Part shown: one piece after another, positions 12,736-25,335 of the stretch
Numbering within the stretch: position 1 is the stretch's first letter
Layout of the letters: each line of letters begins with the position of its first letter
From: Artocarpus heterophyllus
Taxonomy: Eukaryota; Streptophyta; Magnoliopsida; Rosales; Moraceae
DNA: 64,000 nucleotides
NCBI GenBank assembly: GCA_025403435.1
Contig: CM046330.1
Location: forward strand, 28,674,860 to 28,738,859
Reading direction: 5' to 3'
Position numbers and translations under genes: made by a program
Notes under the pieces: generated by a model
Told to the model about the DNA's origin: nothing
Seen by the model: the letters and a program-made list of their open reading frames with translations, nothing else
The model's database searches: none

Positions 12736-13440
12736 GTGAAAGAGAAGCTCAAATGGGGTTTTATTCGACAAATGGGGTGAAGGTGTTAATCAAATGAATT
12801 GCAACAAGAACACAATCTCCCCAATACACCAAAGGAACATAAGATTGAAAGTGTAAAGCTCATGCTACATTTAAGATGTGCTGATCTTTTGTTCTATAAT
12901 AGAATTTTGTTGAGGTGTCTCAACACAAGAATGATAAGGAAGGACTCCATGATCACGAAAAAATCTGAGAAGGCTAATTCAGGTGCATTGTCTGATCATA
13001 CTGATTTGATTATATCATTGAATTAGGTTTGTATCAAGGCAAAAAAAAAAGGAAAAATGGCTATAATATCTTATTTGGAACACATCAAATAAACCCAAGT
13101 AAAACGAGTACAGTCATCAACAATAGTGACGAAATATTTGTAACCTTCAGTTGTAAAAGTATGAAAAGGACCCCATATGTCACAGTGGATTAGTTCAAAA
13201 GGCTGATCACATAAAGAATTAGAAGAGATAAATGCCAAATGTTTTTGTTTAGCTAAATGACAAATTGAACAATGTGTATGATCATGATTAAAACTTGGCT
13301 CAACAAAGTGCAATTCATTCCTCAAATTTTGGAGTTTTACATAAGCTAGGTGGCCTAACCTATAGTGCCAAAGAGTACTTTCAAAAAAGGAGACATGATT
13401 ACAATTTGACAAAATAGAAGAACACTTAGAGCGCAAGCCA
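12736..13440 (-). pseudogene. copia-2 Gag-pre-integrase and integrase N-terminal block (inverted)
   Basis: Read on the minus strand from about 13440 down, it encodes LWHYRLGHLAYVKLQN (Gag-pre-integrase), the HCSICHLAKQKH zinc-binding half, then FELIHCDIWGPF and IVDDCTRFTWVYLM (integrase core). Beyond a frameshift it continues with a YWGDCVLVAIHLIN-like segment down to a PFELLFHK-like end near 12740. The protein order shows it should follow the protease block in the same orientation, yet it faces the protease head to head, so it has been inverted. Confidence 0.85.
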
Positions 13441-14560
13441 GACGTGAGGTTCGGTAGGCCGACAACGGGGCAAAAATCAAGTGGCTCTGGTGGCAGGCGA
13501 TCTGTCATGAATCGGCATGCCGATTTTTGAAGATCGACAGGCTATTGGGTCATGACCAGCAGGCCAATCACCCAGATCGGCTTGCCGGCAAAGAGCTGAA
13601 AATTCTACCAGAAAAAGGTGCAGTTTTTCAATGTAGTTTTAATTTTATTTTTGGGACAATTCTGAGAGACATTAAATTTGGATATAACTGAAAATATGAA
13701 GTGTTTGATTCATACGGGATTGAAGACTTAAAGATGAGCATTGCATGAAGAAGGATACAGCTTGAGGATTTAAGGATGAAGAATTGATAATATGTTTCGA
13801 TTATTCTCTTGTACTCTTTGATTTCTATTCTCTAGGGTGGAACCATAATATTACGGTTATTGTTATTTTTCTTGTAGCTTTGCTTGATTGCTTTGCTTGT
13901 CTGCATTATAATATGATTTGCCATATATATTGATAACGTGTCATATAAAACAAGGAGTGCCGCTCGTATTAAAATTATTCATGCATATTCTTAAAATAAA
14001 ACATTAATTTCAAAATATTGAGTGAGAGAAGGTTTTCAAAAAGAGGACCTACGGCCTCCATCGTTGGTCCATAGGAAGAACATGGTGGTCCCGACCCCTA
14101 GGAAGGGATTTCTATCATGTACCAGATTTGATCTCTGAGCGGATAAGGTATTTTAGTATGATTTATGGTTGCGCACCCCTAAGTGGTGATTATAAATCAT
14201 GGATAAAATATTGAAACGATGGTTATACACTCACGTTAATTTTATTATTAACTTCCCCTAGGAGCTCTGTTAATAAAATTAATGGCCAAAGAAATGATTA
14301 TTAATATATGCTGGATCATACGGATCCTGGATGGCACATATTAATCAGGAGGGGATCCGTGTTTCTGATTGAATTTGGCATGACTTCCCTAGGAGCTTAT
14401 TGAATTCTGAGTTGGGAATTATCATTGTAAGGTTGTGATATTTCTAAAGTTTTGACACATAAACACATTTGTATGTCTTTTACATGATTGTGTTATCTTA
14501 CTAAATTATTATTATATGTTTGCTTATGTTTGGTATATGATTCTTTATTGTAGATTAAAA
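13441..14560 (+). other. copia-1 leader (second half) starting at an inversion breakpoint
   Basis: A cluster of CGGCATGCC/CGGCTTGCC motifs at about 13445-13600 is followed by the copia-1 5' untranslated leader, matching the reverse complement of 3065-4080 in copy A. The first half of this leader, with the primer-binding site and LTR, is found 9 kb away and inverted at 22628-25191. The junction with copia-2 sequence lies inside the CGGC motif cluster. Confidence 0.8.
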
Positions 14561-17500
14561 ATGTCTAAAAATACTTTATCTTCAATACTTGATAAAAGCC
14601 TATTAACCAGAGAGAATTATAATGATTGGAAATGGAACCTAGATATTGTCCTCTCCTGTGAGAAACTGAAATTTGTGCTGACAACCCTTTGTCCTCCTGA
14701 AGCTATAGGAGATTCCACTAATAAGCAATTCCAAGCGTTCGATCGTTGGAAAGATGCAAATGATCAGGCCCGCTGATATGTTCTGGCCAACATGAATAAC
14801 GTGCTGTAGGCTTAATATGAAGATTATAAGACTGCAAAGCAGATCTTGGATAATCTTAAAGATATGTTTGGAGGCCAAGCCATAACAAAGCGACAAGGAT
14901 CGCTTTGAAAACTCTTGAATTGTAAACAGAGGCCGGGGACATCTGTAAAGGAGCACATGATGTTGGTCATGGGTTACCTTGCTGAGGCTCAAACCAATGG
15001 AGCCGACATCGATGCTGAAACTCAGATGACTATGGTCTTTGAGACTTTATCAAAGGAGTTTATTCCGTTTAGAGCTGCTTTTAATTTAAGCAATAGGCAG
15101 GATATGACCTTAATAGAATTAATGAAATAGTTACAGGAGTTCGAACTGCTGATCAAGGAGTCTCTTGTGGGTGGAGAGGCTAATTTGGTAGTTACTTCTA
15201 ATTCCAGTCCGAACTCTGAAAATGGAAAGAAGCAACAGGCCAAGAACGGGAAGTCTTCTACTCCTGCTAGCACCAAGAGCAAGAAAAAGAAGAAGAAGAG
15301 CCCGAAGAAGCTTAAGTGCTTCTTCTGAGGGAAGGTCGGGCACATAAAGAAGCACTGCAAAGACTTCCTTTCCAAAGGAGGTAGGTGTGATCTTTTGTAT
15401 TTAGAAACTTGTTTGGTTAAGGAATCCAATGAAATTTGAGTCATAGATTCTGATGCAACTAATCATGTTTTTGTTTCTTTGCAGGGGTTCAAAGAAACGG
15501 GAAGTCTGCTACATGAAGACTTCACGCTTCGGATGGGCGATGGATCCTTAGTCTTAGCGGAAGCAGTGGGAGACGTCTATCTTCACTTTGATAATTATAG
15601 AAATTTAATTTTGCGAGATTGTTTTTATGTTCCTAAATTTAAAAGGAATTTAATTTCTGTGGCTTGTTTATTTAAAGACTTCTATTTGGTTTCTTTTAAT
15701 GATAAAGTGATGATTCGTAAAAATAAATCTTTTATTTGTTCTGGATGGATGCAAAATAATCTATATTTTATCAAACCTAAGATGAACTTACTGCTTAATG
15801 TTGAGATGAATGATAATAACTTTAAAAGATTTAAAACTTCTCACTCTAATAAGACTTATTTTTGACATTTATGTGTTGGTCGTATTAACCTGAATAGGAT
15901 TCAAAGGTTGGTAAAGGATGGAGCTTTAAGTCAATTAAAGATAGAATCTATACCTCAATGTGAATCTTGTTTAGAGGGTAAAATAACCAAAAGACCATAC
16001 GGGTCTAAGGGCAATAGGGCCGAAGGAGTTCTAGAACTTGTACATAGTGATGTTTGCGGACCAATGAACATCCGGGCATGAGGAGGGTATGAATACTTCG
16101 TCACTTTTATTGACGATTATTCAAGATATGGGTATGTGTTCCTGATGCACCACAAAAGCAAAACTTTTGACAAGTTTAGGGAGTTTTGGGCTAAAGTGGA
16201 AAAGCAATTGGGTAGACCCATAAAGGTACTTCGATCTGATCGAGGTGGAGAATACCTTTCTGATGAGTTCTTAGGACACTTATTAGAGAATGAGATTTTA
16301 TCCCATTTGACTGCGCTGGGCACTCCACAGTAGAATGGCGTAGCGGAGAGAAGGAATAAACTTTATTAGACATGATAGGGTCCATGATGAGTTATTCATC
16401 ATTACCTTTGTCCTTTTGGGGATATACGCTACAAATCGCATGTTATCTTTTGAACAATGTGCCTTCAAAATCGGTTCCTAAAACTCCTCACGAGTTGTGG
16501 ATGGGCAGGAAGACATCCTTAAACCATATTCGCATATGGGGATGTCCGGCTCATGTCTTGTTTAAGGATGCGAATAAGTTGAAAGTATGTTCGAAAGTTT
16601 GCATATTTGTAGGATATCCAAAAGGGACTAAAGGGGGTTATTTCTATAACCTAAAGGAAAATAAAATCGTGGTTTCAACTAATGCAACTTTCCTTGAGGA
16701 AAGTTACATGGACGACTTTAAGCCTCGAAGCAAAGTGGTGCTTGAAGAGTTAAGGAGTGATCCGATCATTTTGGAGGTTCCGAATGAAACCATTTCGATC
16801 AGTGTAAAAAAACCAAATGAACCTGAACAACAACCTAAGGGGCTTCGGCGTAGTGGGAGGATCAGGCGTCAACTTGAGAGGTATATGTTCAATGGGGAGG
16901 TCTTCTTGGCTGAACTGGATGAACATGACAAGGATCCTTATACTTATGCAGAGGCTATAGAGGATGTTGATTAAAAACTCTAGACAGAGGCCATGAACAC
17001 AGAGATGAAGTCTATGCAGACTAATCAGGTCTAGGAGCTTATGGATCTTCCCGAAGGGGTAAAACCCATAGGGTGTAAGTGGATCTACAAGAGGAAAAGA
17101 GGAGTGGAAGGAAAGGTCAAAACATTTAAGGCTAGATTGGTAGCTAAGGGTTATACGCAAAAGGAAGGAATCGATTATGAGGAAACCTTTTCGCCTGTAG
17201 CCATGCCCAAGTCCATCCGGATTCTCTTGTCCATAGCTGCCGCTCTCAACTACGAGATTTGGTAGATGAATATCAAGATGGCTTTTCTAAATGGCTATCT
17301 TGATGAGTCTATTTATATGGAACAACCAAACAGGTTCAAGGTCAAGGGTCAAGAGGGTAAGGTTTGTAAACTGCTAAAGTCAATTTATGGACTTAAGCAG
17401 GCTTCTTGTTCTTGGAACATAAGATTTGATCAGGTGATCAAAACTTATGGGTTCTCACAAAATATGAATGAGCCATGTGTTTACAAACAGATTAAGGATG

Positions 17501-18513
17501 TGAATGTGGTTTTTCTACTGCTCTATGTAGATGATATTCTGCTAATTGGCAATGACATTGGGGCATTGTCATCGGTCAAATTATGGTTGACAAAGCAGTT
17601 TGACATGAAGGACTTAGGTGAGGCTAATTTTGTTCTTGGTATCCAGATCTTTCGGGATAGGAAGAACAAAATGATAGGTTTATCCCAGGCTAGCTACATG
17701 GATAAAATTCTCAAGAGGTTTGCAATGTAGGATTCCAAGAAAGGTGGGCAACCATTTAGGTCTGGAATTTCTCTTTCAAAGAAAGACTCTCCAAAGTCTG
17801 ATGAAGAAAGAGAATACATGAAGAAGGTGCCTTATGCTTCGGCAGTGGGTAGTCTCATGTATGCCATGCTTTGCACAAGACCGGATATTTGTTATGCGGT
17901 CGAGATTGTAAGTTGATTTCAGGCGGATCCAGGACCAAACCATTAGGCTACGATAAAGCATATTTTCAAGTACCTGAGAAGGACTTGAGGGTATATGCTT
18001 GTATATTCGGGTGAGGACTTGACTCCTCTAGGATATACTAACTCAGATTTTCAATCCTATCTGGATTCTAGAAAATCTACTTTGGGTTTTGTGTTTACTC
18101 TAAGCGGCAGTGCCATCAGTTGGAGAAGTGTTAAGCAAGATTGCCTTTAGGATTCAATGATGGAGGTCGAGTATGTGGCAGCTAGTGATACTTCGAAAGA
18201 AGTAGTGTGGCTCCTCAAGTTCCTTAGGGATCTTAAGGTAGTTCCTGGTATGGATAAGGCGGTATCTATGTACTGTGACAACAGTACGGTGGTAGCTAAT
18301 ACTAAGGAACCAAGATTTCACAAGAAGAGTAAGTATATTGATCAGAAGTATCATGTGATAAAGGACTTCGTTGAGGGCAAGCATGTCACAATGTGCAAGA
18401 TCGCGTTAGAGGACAATTTAGCTGATCCATTTACAAAGACATTTACTAGGAGAGTCTTCGATAGGCATGTGGACGCTATGGGGATGCCAGATTTGTCATA
18501 TTTACTCACTTAA
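14561..18513 (+). pseudogene. Ty1/copia gag-pol polyprotein, decayed (copia-1, copy B)
   Basis: This is a nearly full-length copia polyprotein with about a dozen stops. In order it contains Gag (14561-15310), a zinc knuckle near 15320-15360 in which a Cys codon is TGA, a protease near 15440-15470 reading DSDATNH instead of DSGATNH, integrase (HSDVCGPM, IDDYSRYG, SDRGGEY; 16030-16330), the linker (GYPKGTKGGYF), reverse transcriptase ([27 protein letters not shown] at about 17525) and RNase H (EYVAASDTSKE, MYCDNSTVV; 18160-18513). Many stops are TAG where CAG is expected (16331, 17264, 17728). It cannot encode active enzymes. Confidence 0.95.
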
Positions 18514-18527
18514 TGCAAGTGAGAAAT

Positions 18528-20538
18528 TGTTAGACATGAATGCCCTAAGAAGTAAAAATGTAATAAGTTTTTGGAGACATTTTTATCAATAAAGAATTTA
18601 TTTATTGTTAATATACCAAATCTTGTCCTCCTTACGTTCATATTTGTTGAATGTATGTTAAGCAAATAATAGTCTGAGACTATTAGTCAAAACCTTTAAG
18701 AATTATGCGTATGATGGATAGATTATGCGGAAGACATAATTCTTAAGGTGATGGTCTGAATCATAAGATCTGCAATCAATGGAATAAAGTTGGATACTTT
18801 ATTCATGTAAAGATTGTTATGTTGCCTATATCCCTATTGGGAGATGGTTTGTCTTGGCCATCGGAGGTGGACTCTATGAATAGAAACATTGGTACTTTGT
18901 CATAGGTGACGATGTGTTGGATCAAGACATAAAGTGAATTGATTTGGATTAATGATTCTGTCTCAACAAATCGATTCATTTTAGATAATCAATTGTATTG
19001 TATCTTAATCCTAAGATGAATAGTGAGCTCGTTATCTTGACTTGTGTCTTTTGATGTACCAAAGAGTGACATCTACATCTTAATAGTGGTATGCATGTCG
19101 GTACGTTGGAGGCATGACTCTTGATAGCGTAGACCTGTTATTCATAGATATAGAATCCATAGCTCATCTTTAAGAGTAGTGATATCATCTTATATGCGTT
19201 ACCCTGTAATTGAAAAACTGTAGCACTCAATCATTTGGGTACATAGGTATAACCGAATGATATATTGTCTTTCGATGGTAAGTTTTCCAATGGTGAGATA
19301 ATGGAACGTAAGATAAAAATAATCGGGAAGGTCAGACAGAACTTGTCCTTAAGCCGGTTATAGACAATCCTATGGGGATACGATGCACTATGATATGTTA
19401 TGAAAACTTAGCTATATGAGCTTTCGTAATTCTATGTAGTTCAAGAGTGTAGCTCTAAGCTTGTAGTGGAGTAACGTTGGAGTTGATAATTATGAAATGT
19501 ATATTTAGGACATTGGGTTTCGTAATTATCGGGAGTTTAAACTATATAGGTCCCTTTGGTCCCCTTTGCTAGCCACAATATCCTGTAACGATACAGTGTG
19601 TTTTTCCAATAATTGGTGACTTATGACAGATTTATTAGCTTGGTTGAAATTTGGAAGAATCAAATAATTTATGTCTGTTTATCGGTTGAATTTTTTTTGT
19701 GATGAAATTAATTCAAGATAAACTTGGTGAATTAATAGGATCGGATAATTCTTGTCTGTTTATCAGTTGATTTAATTTTGAATAAATTAAATCAAGATAA
19801 ACTTGTAGAATTCTTAGGAATTCATTTATTTTCCTAGAGATTATCTTGATAAAGTTGTTTTAATTAAATAACTTTTCTACTGGGTTATTTGAATTAAAAC
19901 TGAGACTTTATCCTCTAGAATCTCGGGTGGAAAATAAAATATTCATTGGGATCTTTTTTTGGCAGTTTGGCATGCCAATCCTCAAGTTCGGTCTGCCGAT
20001 GGGGCAAGTTCGGCCTGCCGATGCACGGAAAAAAGATTACACGTTTTCATGCAGATTTTATCAGATATTGATTTGAATTTAATTCTGATTCAAATTTTTG
20101 AGAGCTAATCTGATAAGGATTGACCCTAGACCCAACCTCTATAAATAGGGAGTAAGTCACATAAGTTATTTAGATCAATTGAGAGATTAAGAGAGATACT
20201 CTATTAGTGAAAATCTGAAACTCCCTGAGAGCTCTTGTTCACAAATCATAGACACTAGCTTTGGGTTCTCTTAATCGGTTGGAAGGAGAGCCACCTAGAG
20301 AAAGAGTTGTACGTGTGAGCCCACACTCACTCTGATCGTGGATGGAGAATAGCAAAGAAAACCAGTTGGTTGGGGCTCTTCTAGAACATTACTTCTCTTC
20401 ATAGATTACGGAAGTTCTTCAGCATTCAAAGGTTAGTAAGATCTGGTTAATTTATGCATATAGCATGTCAAACTTGTGTTTTAAAAAATACGCTGATATA
20501 AAATTTTTAAAATTCCACTGCGTATTATTTTTCCAACA
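18528..20538 (+). repeat. copia-1 copy B 3' LTR (2011 bp)
   Basis: It starts TGTTAGACATGAATGCCC directly after a weak purine tract (GTGAGAAATTG) and ends ATTTTTCCAACA. It is collinear with the reverse complement of 23165-25191. It contains the CGGC-palindrome motifs at 19962-20030. The five bases after it, CTATT (20539-20543), are the reverse complement of AATAG, which follows the partner LTR at 25192-25196. Confidence 0.93.
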
Positions 20539-22627
20539 CTATTTACAATAATACCCAATACCTGGTCATTTAATACTCCCCCTCAAGATGGAGAATGTAT
20601 ATTGTGAATCTCCATCTTCCTGAGTAAGTGATTAAAAGGAGCTGGGAACAAAGGTTTAGTGAGCAGGTCTGCTACTTGATGCTAAGATGGAACATGAAGA
20701 GTCTTCAGTTGACCAAGTTGAATCTTCTCTCTAACAATGTGACAATCAATCTTTATGTACTCCGTACACTCATGAAAAACCAGATTAGCTGCTATGTGAA
20801 GAGCAGCTTGATTATCGCAAAACAACAATGCTGGATTTGGATGTGCAATGTGTAAATCGTTAAGTAAGGACAGCAGCCAAATAATTTCACAAGTAGCATT
20901 AGCCATGGACCTATACTCAGCTTCGGTAGAGGATCTTGAAACAGTGTTTTGCTTTTTTGACTTCCAAGAGACCAAAGAATCTCCAATGAACATGTAAAAT
21001 CTACTTTTTGATCTTCTAGAGTCGGAACATGGAGCCCCCATTAGAATCAGAAAAACCTTTTAGCTAAGTTGATGATGAGACTGAGAAGAAAATACCCTAC
21101 CCAACCATAGCTTTGAGGTAGCGAAGAACTCTATACAGTGCTTGTAGATGTGGGACTCTCGATGTTGCCAAGAATTGACTAAGACGATTCATTGAATACG
21201 ACAAATTTGGTCAGGCAATAGTTAGGTATAATAGCTTCCCAATTAGTCGCCTGAACCCAATTGTATCTTTTTAAGTAAATCTCCTTCTTCTAGTGAAAGC
21301 TTTACATTAGGAACCATAAGAGTTTTGCCAGTTTTGCATCTGAAATAACCTGTTTTTGATAGAATCTGTAGGGCATGGTGTCTTTGGCATAAAGAGATCC
21401 CTTTGTTTGACCATGTCACCTCAAGTCCAAGGAAATATTTTAAATTTCCCAAATCTTTAAGTTTGAAATGGTTATCGAGAAAAGTCTTCAGCTCTTATAC
21501 ATCTTCCTGGTTGTTACTTGCAATGACAATGTCATCTACATAGACTAACAAGGCAATGAAAGAGTTGTCAATGCATTTAATAAACAGAGAATTATTTCCA
21601 TTAGATTGCTTAAAACCTTTATTTAGCAAAACGGTAGAAAATTTTGAAAACCATTGCTTGAGTCTGTATAAGGATTTCTAGAGCTTGCAAACAGTATTAG
21701 TAGGTAATGGCTCCCCCTCGTGATGAAAACCAGGTCGCAATAACATGTAAACTTTCTTGGCAAGATCACCATGCACGAAGGCATTATTAACATCAATTTG
21801 AGTGAGACTCCAACCATAAATGGCAGCCAAGGTGAGTAGAGTTTTGACAGTAACCATCTTGGCAATCGGAGAAAAAGTACCTAAGTACTCTATGCCTTCT
21901 TGTTGGGTAAACCCTTTGCTACCAAGCGCTTTGTAATGCTCTACGAAACCATCTGTCCAACGCTTAATGTCGTAAACCCACTTGCAACCTACAACATGTT
22001 TACCAGGAGGCAAAGTGGTTAGAGACCAACTACCATTACTCTCAAGAGCTTTTAACTCTTTAGACATGGCTTCTTTCCACTTCGAAATTGTAGCAGCTTG
22101 GCAATAACTAGTAAGTTCAAATGTGGAGGACAAGGCACATACATAGGGTTTATATGAGGGAGACAAATTGCAATAACTCAGAACTTGAGATAAGGGATGT
22201 GCAAAGGGATGACAAAGGGAAGAAACAAAATAATGGTGATAATCACGAAGATAGGCGGGCGCTTTACGCTCGCGAGGAGGACGAGAAGAAGTGGAAGAAG
22301 AAGGATCATTTGATGGTAGGTGAGAAGGAGGGTGAGAGAAGTGGGTAGCAGGGACAGAAGAATGTGTGTTTGGTGGAGGAATTGGAGGCACTTTATCAAA
22401 AAATAAATCAAAGAAATTAGTGTCATGTGATTGTGAATTAGAGAAAGGAAAAATAGATTTGTGGAAAATGACATCTCTAGAAATATAGATGATGTTCGTG
22501 GATAAATTCAGTAGTTTGTAGCCTTTATACCCCACAGGATATCCAAGACAAATAGATTGAATAGCTCGAGGTAAAAATTTAGATCGATCTCGATAAGCAA
22601 CCAAACACACAGAGATGAGAATAACTT
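20539..22627 (-). pseudogene. copia-2 integrase C-term, reverse transcriptase, RNase H and 3' LTR start
   Basis: Read on the minus strand, it opens at about 22627 with VCLVAYRDRSKFLPRA (integrase C-terminal region). It continues through GYPVGYKGYKLL, a Ser/Pro-rich linker, and RT (CKWVYDIKR, WSLTQIDVNNAFVHGDL, then YVDD-type codons near 21540). It ends with RNase H ([22 protein letters not shown]) and the tail to about 20600. The last bases before copia-1 (20539-20580) are the copia-2 purine tract and LTR start, ending ATTGTAAATAG on the minus strand. Several frameshifts and stops are present. It directly continues the block now at 12736-13440, with only a few residues missing. Confidence 0.9.
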
Positions 22628-23164
22628 ATCGGCCTGCTGAACTGGAGGGTTCGGCATGCCGACCGAGCAGAAATCACTAGTTTTAGAAAATACAATTTTA
22701 ATGTAATTCATCAATTTTATTTTCAACAATTTAAAAACATAAAATTAGAGACTCAGGAAATACCTAGGAGCGCCATTATCTATCTTCTAAATCTGTCTTC
22801 TTTGAATGATTATTTAATTACAAAAATTCTTATAAATTTAAAATTAAATAATAATTCCTAGACGGAGATGATAGTCTGTCATCTAATTACATGAAAAACC
22901 TATATACACATTCTAACCTCTAAGAAACCATAGGAGGTATAAATTAATTAATTAATTAATTAATTAATCATTTAATCAACTATAATTAATTAATAAACAT
23001 TCACCACATAATCCATGATAACATACAAATATATAGAAACCTAAAGTACCAACTCTCTATAAAATTAAATTCAAGCATAAGAGAGATTAAGATCATAAAA
23101 TTTATGCAAATAGTATGATCACAAACTCGTGAATTTTTGTAAAAACCATGGCTCTGATACCAAT
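22628..23164 (-). other. copia-1 leader (first half) with primer-binding site
   Basis: On the minus strand, directly after the LTR end CCAACA, comes ATTGGTATCAGAGCC at about 23150-23164. This is a perfect initiator-tRNA-Met-type primer-binding site. The leader then runs leftward and stops inside a CGGC-palindrome cluster (22628-22670), where copia-2 integrase sequence begins. The second half of the leader is at 13441. Confidence 0.88.
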
Positions 23165-25191
23165 TGTTGGAAAAATAATACGCAACAGAATTTAAAAATT
23201 TTATATCAGAGTATTTTCTAAAACAAAAGTTTGACATGCTATATGCATAAATTAACCAAATCTTACTAACCTTTGAATGCTGAAGAACTTCCGTAATCTA
23301 TGAAGAGAAGTAACGTTCCAGAAGAGCCTCAACCAACTGGTCTTCTTTGCTATTCTCTATCCACGATCGGAGTGAGTGTGGGCTCATACGTATAGCTCTT
23401 CCTCTAGGTGACTCTCCTTCCAACCAATTGAGAGAACCTAAAGCTAGTGTTTGTGATTTGTGAACAAGAGCTCTCAGGGGGTTTCAGATTCTCACCAGCA
23501 GAGTATCTCCCTTAATCTCTCAATTGATCTAAATAACTTATGTGATTTACTATATATTTATAGAGGTTGAGTCTAGGGTCAATCTTTATTAAATTAGGTC
23601 TCAAAAATTCGAATCAGAATCAAATTTGGATCAATGCCTGATAAAATCCGTGTGAAAACGTGTAATCTTTTTCTACGCATCGGTAGGCCGATCTACCTAG
23701 TCGGCAGGCCGAACTTGCCCCATCGGTAGGCCGAACTTGAGGATTGGCATGCCGAATTGCCGAAAAAAGATCTCAGCGAATCTTTTATTTTCCATCCGAA
23801 ATTCTATAGGATAAAGTCTCAGTTTTAATTCAAATAACCCAATAGAGAAGTTATCTAATTAAAACAACTTTATCTAGATAATCTCTAGGAAAATAAATGA
23901 ATTCCTAATAATTCTACAAGTTTATCTTAATTTAATTTATTCAAAATTAAATCAACTTATAAACAAACAAGAATTATATGATCCTATTAATTCAACAAGT
24001 TTATCTTGAATTAATTTTATCACAAAATTAATTCAACCGATAAACAGACGTGAATTATTTGATTTTTTTGAATTTCAACCAATTTAATAAATCTACATAA
24101 GTCACCAATTCTTGAAAAAGCACACCATATCGTTATAGGATGTTGTGAGCTTGCAAAGGGAACCAAATGGACCTATATAGTTCAAGCTCCCGATAATCAC
24201 GAAACCCCATATCCCAGATATACATTTCATAATTATCAACTCCAACGCTACTCCACTAAAAGCTTGGAGCTGCACTCTCAAACTATATAGAATTACGAAG
24301 CTCGTATAGCTAAGTTTCCATGATATATCATAGTATATCGTATCCTTATAGAATTATCCATAACCGGTTTACAGACAAGTTTTGTCTTACCTTCTCAATT
24401 ATTTTTATCTTACATTCCATTATCTCACCATCAGAAAACTTACCATCCAAAGACAGTATATCATTCGGTTACACCTATGTATCCAATTGGTTGAGCGCTC
24501 TAGTTTTCCAATTACAGGATAACATATATAAGATGATATCACTACTCCTAAAGAGGAGCTATGGATTCCATATCTATGAATAATATATCTACGCCATCAA
24601 GAGTTATACCTCCAAAGTACCGGCATGCATACCACTATTAAGATATAGGTGTCACCCTTTGGTACATCAAAAGACACAAGTTAAGACAACGGCCCACTAT
24701 TCATCTCAGGATTAAGATACAATACAAATGATTGTCTAAAATGAATCGATTTGCAGAGACAGAATTATTAATCCAAATCAATTCACTTTATGTCTCGATC
24801 CAACACATCGTCACCTATGACAACGTGCCAATGTTTTTATTCACGAAGTCCACCTCCGATGGCTAAGATAAAACATCTCCCAATAGGGATATAGACAACA
24901 TAACAATCTTTATATGAATAATGCGCCCAACTTTATTCCCTAATTGCGGATCTTATGATTCAGACTATCGCCTTAAGAATCGTGCCTTCCGCATAATCTG
25001 TCCATCATATACCCAATTCTTAAAAGTTTAAACTGACAGTCTCAGACTATTGTTTGCTTAACATACATTCAATAAATATAAACATAAAGATGACAAGATT
25101 TAGTATATTAACAATAAATAAATTCTTTATTGATAAAAGTGTCTCCAAAAACTTATTATATTTTTACTCCTTAGGGCATTCATGTCTAACA
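23165..25191 (-). repeat. copia-1 copy B 5' LTR (2027 bp), now inverted relative to its 3' LTR
   Basis: The edges are TGTTGGAAAAATAATACGC (left) and CATTCATGTCTAACA (right). It is homologous throughout to 18528-20538 in reverse complement. A CGGC-palindrome cluster lies at 23678-23765. It is followed by AATAG (25192-25196), which is the target duplication, and then by copia-2 LTR sequence. Small ORFs inside are chance. Confidence 0.93.
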
Positions 25192-25335
25192 AATAGACTT
25201 TCCCCATTTTCTCTTCTTTCATATATGTAAAATGGTGAGCTGTATCTTTTTGCCTTTAGGCTCCATATATATGTAATCCCCTTTATCATCGAAAGCACGA
25301 AAGAGAAAATATGCTTTTCTCCAACATTTGCTAAT
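25192..25335 (+). repeat. copia-2 3' LTR remainder
   Basis: AATAGACTTTCCCC and the following 130 bp match the copia-2 LTR fragment at 9940-10070. The part of this LTR that precedes AATAG is found inverted at 20539-20580, so copia-1 inserted here before the inversion moved the other half. Confidence 0.85.
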
